The notes under the pieces are model-generated. The model was given only the letters and a program-made list of their open reading frames with translations, did no database searches and was not told the DNA's origin. The position numbers and the translations under genes are program-made. Shown here in pieces: positions 62,306-64,000 of a stretch of DNA of 64,000 nt. Location of the stretch: assembly GCF_015461805.1 (NCBI RefSeq), contig NZ_JACVZE010000008.1, forward strand, positions 124,001 to 188,000. Reading direction: 5' to 3'. The stretch comes from Pseudomonas pisciculturae. GTDB lineage: Bacteria; Pseudomonadota; Gammaproteobacteria; Pseudomonadales; Pseudomonadaceae. Position 1 is the first letter of the stretch, and the number at the start of each line of letters is the position of its first letter.

Positions 62306-62679
62306 TGCTCAAGACGATTCTTGCCGTGTCCGCAGCCGGCATCGCTGGTACATTATTGCGTTTCGCCACTGGTACTTGGGTCAGCGCCAACTGGCCGAAG
62401 CATTATTATGCGGCGACCCTGGCCGTGAACCTGGTGGGCTGCTTGATCATCGGGTTGTTGTACGGCTGGTTCCTGTTGCGCCCGGAAGTGCCGATTGAGA
62501 TTCGCGCCGGCTTGATTGTCGGCTTTGTAGGCGGTCTGACGACCTTTTCATCCTTTTCACTGGACACGCTGCGCTTGCTGGAAAGCGGGCAAGCCTTGAT
62601 TGCCTTCGGGTACCTGGGCATCAGCGTGTTCGGCGGGCTGCTCGCTACCTGGGCTGGCCTGTCCTTGACCAAACTTTGA
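62305..62679 (+). CDS. crcB: Fluoride channel CrcB/Fluc
   Basis: The 124-residue membrane protein with four helices forms dual-topology dimers that expel fluoride. The family signature GGLTTFSSFS, which lines the pore and holds the central sodium site, is intact. The helix 1-2 region has GTLLRFATG and the asparagine of NLVGCLIIG. The start is GTG at 62305, overlapping the rarA stop by one base (TAGTG), so translation is probably coupled. No fluoride riboswitch precedes it, unlike many crcB genes. Confidence 0.95.
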   Translation: MLKTILAVSAAGIAGTLLRFATGTWVSANWPKHYYAATLAVNLVGCLIIGLLYGWFLLRPEVPIEIRAGLIVGFVGGLTTFSSFSLDTLRLLESGQALIAFGYLGISVFGGLLATWAGLSLTKL

Positions 62680-62695
62680 TAAACGAGAGACCGAC

Positions 62696-63976
62696 ATGCT
62701 CGATTCCAAACTGTTACGTAGCAACCTTCAGGACGTAGCGGACCGCCTGGCATCCCGTGGCTTTGCCCTGGATGTTGCGCGCATCGAAGCGCTGGAAGAA
62801 CAGCGCAAGACCGTCCAGACCCGCACCGAAGCACTGCAGGCTGAGCGTAATGCCCGTTCCAAATCCATCGGTCAGGCCAAGCAGCGCGGCGAAGACATTG
62901 CGCCGTTGATGGCAGACGTTGAGCGTATGGGCACCGAGCTGTCCGACGGTAAAGTCGAGCTGGAAGGTATTCAGACCGAGCTGGATTCGATCCTGCTGGG
63001 CATCCCTAACATCCCACACGAATCCGTGCCGGTTGGCGCAGATGAAGACGACAACGTCGAAGTGCGCCGTTGGGGTACGCCAAAAGCCTTTGATTTCGAG
63101 GTTAAAGACCACGTTGCCCTGGGCGAATTGACTGGCGGCCTGGATTTCGAAACCGCCGCCAAGATGTCCGGCGCACGTTTCTCGTTGCTGCGTGGCCCGG
63201 TGGCCCGCCTGCACCGCGCACTGGCGCAGTTCATGATCAACCTGCACACCGCCGAGCACGGCTACGAAGAAGCCTACACGCCATACCTCGTGCAGGCGCC
63301 TGCGCTGATGGGCACTAGCCAACTGCCGAAATTCGAAGAAGACCTGTTCAAGATCAGCCGCGAAGGCGAAGCCGACCTGTACCTGATCCCGACGGCCGAA
63401 GTGTCGCTGACCAACATCGTGTCGGGCGAGATCCTCGACGCTAAAGAGCTGCCGTTGAAGTTCGTGGCCCACTCCCCGTGCTTCCGTAGCGAAGCCGGTG
63501 CCTCGGGTCGCGATACCCGCGGCATGATTCGCCAGCACCAGTTCGACAAAGTGGAGATGGTGCAGATCGTCGAGCCGTCGACTTCGATGCAAGCGCTGGA
63601 AGGCCTGACCGCCAACGCCGAGCGCGTCCTGCAACTGCTGGAACTGCCGTACCGCGTGTTGGCGCTGTGCACCGGCGACATGGGTTTCAGCGCCGTGAAG
63701 ACCTACGACCTCGAAGTGTGGGTGCCAAGCCAGGACAAGTACCGCGAGATTTCGTCGTGCTCCAACTGCGGTGATTTCCAGGCCCGTCGCATGCAAGCGC
63801 GTTTCCGTAACCCGGAAACCGGCAAGCCGGAGCTAGTGCACACCCTCAACGGTTCGGGCCTGGCTGTAGGCCGTACCCTGGTGGCCGTGCTGGAAAACTA
63901 CCAGCAGGCTGATGGCTCCATCCGTGTACCTGAAGTGCTCAAGCCGTACATGGCGGGCGTTGAGGTCATCGGTTAA
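62696..63976 (+). CDS. serS: Seryl-tRNA synthetase
   Basis: The 426-residue class II synthetase charges tRNA-Ser and also tRNA-Sec. The N-terminal coiled-coil arm (about residues 25-100, rich in Glu/Gln/Arg/Leu) grips the long variable arm of tRNA-Ser. Motif 2 is seen in CFRSEAGASGRDTRGMIRQHQ and motif 3 in NGSGLAVGRTLVAVLENYQ. ISSCSNCGDFQARRM is the usual serine-site region. A GAGAG ribosome site lies before the ATG. It lies 16 bases after crcB and is followed directly by cysG. Confidence 0.98.
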   Translation: MLDSKLLRSNLQDVADRLASRGFALDVARIEALEEQRKTVQTRTEALQAERNARSKSIGQAKQRGEDIAPLMADVERMGTELSDGKVELEGIQTELDSILLGIPNIPHESVPVGADEDDNVEVRRWGTPKAFDFEVKDHVALGELTGGLDFETAAKMSGARFSLLRGPVARLHRALAQFMINLHTAEHGYEEAYTPYLVQAPALMGTSQLPKFEEDLFKISREGEADLYLIPTAEVSLTNIVSGEILDAKELPLKFVAHSPCFRSEAGASGRDTRGMIRQHQFDKVEMVQIVEPSTSMQALEGLTANAERVLQLLELPYRVLALCTGDMGFSAVKTYDLEVWVPSQDKYREISSCSNCGDFQARRMQARFRNPETGKPELVHTLNGSGLAVGRTLVAVLENYQQADGSIRVPEVLKPYMAGVEVIG

Positions 63977-64000
63977 ATGGAATTTCTGCCGCTGTTTCAT
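63977..64000 (+). CDS. cysG: Siroheme synthase CysG, first eight codons (cut by the window end)
   Basis: The ATG begins immediately after the serS stop codon (TAAATG). The eight visible residues (MEFLPLFH) match the start of Pseudomonas CysG, which makes siroheme from uroporphyrinogen III. In PAO1, as I recall, cysG follows serS, which supports the call. The rest of the gene is outside the window. Confidence 0.75.

Overview
The window is a Gram-negative gammaproteobacterial chromosome segment that reads as a Pseudomonas of the fluorescens group. Three things point there. The order nuoA-N / aceA / purB-hflD-mnmA / idh-icd / cspD / clpSA / infA-bpt-aat / ftsK-lolA-rarA-crcB-serS-cysG closely matches what I remember of the P. 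aeruginosa PAO1 block from about PA2611 to PA2649. nuoC and nuoD are fused. The intergenic spaces carry Pseudomonas-type REP palindromes built on a GTGGGAG...GGCTTGC core. There are no tRNA or rRNA genes, no insertion sequences, no CRISPR array and no prophage.

Layout. Positions 1-9 kb form a mixed accessory/metabolic stretch: an aldehyde-dehydrogenase-fold NADP-dependent glyceraldehyde-3-phosphate dehydrogenase, a DyP-type peroxidase, a Tat-exported beta carbonic anhydrase, two MFS transporters, a DUF3087-like membrane protein, several very small Pseudomonas proteins and an arylamine N-acetyltransferase. Positions 9.1-23.9 kb are an insecticidal toxin complex (Tc) island. Its A component is split into two genes (tcaA-like, tcaB-like), which run with a TcB gene (tcaC-like) on the minus strand. 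A convergent plus-strand TcC gene (tccC-like, Rhs family) carries a roughly 299-residue variable C-terminal region that I do not recognise. Positions 24.1-39.1 kb hold the complete 13-gene nuo operon for respiratory complex I on the minus strand.

From 39.7 to 64 kb the genes are core functions: isocitrate lyase (aceA), an orphan secretin-like exported protein, a GNAT acetyltransferase with the ribosomal oxygenase roxA, purB, hflD-mnmA and a Nudix gene. Next come two unrelated NADP isocitrate dehydrogenases (idh and icd) placed back to back, then cspD. An N-degron group follows (clpS-clpA facing infA, bpt, aat). The window closes with ftsK, lolA, rarA, crcB, serS and the first eight codons of cysG.

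How the genes work together. The Tc genes encode one A2-B-C toxin: TcaA+TcaB make the receptor-binding pore, while TcaC+TccC make the cocoon that carries the toxic C-terminus. The isocitrate node (aceA, idh, icd) lies beside the electron sink (nuo). ClpS, ClpA, Bpt and Aat form one proteolytic pathway that tags and degrades proteins by their N-terminus. The most interesting unexplained material is the TcC effector region. After it come several near-perfect palindromes in promoter regions (upstream of tcaA, between idh and icd, upstream of nuoA and ftsK) and a hairpin inside the nuo operon.
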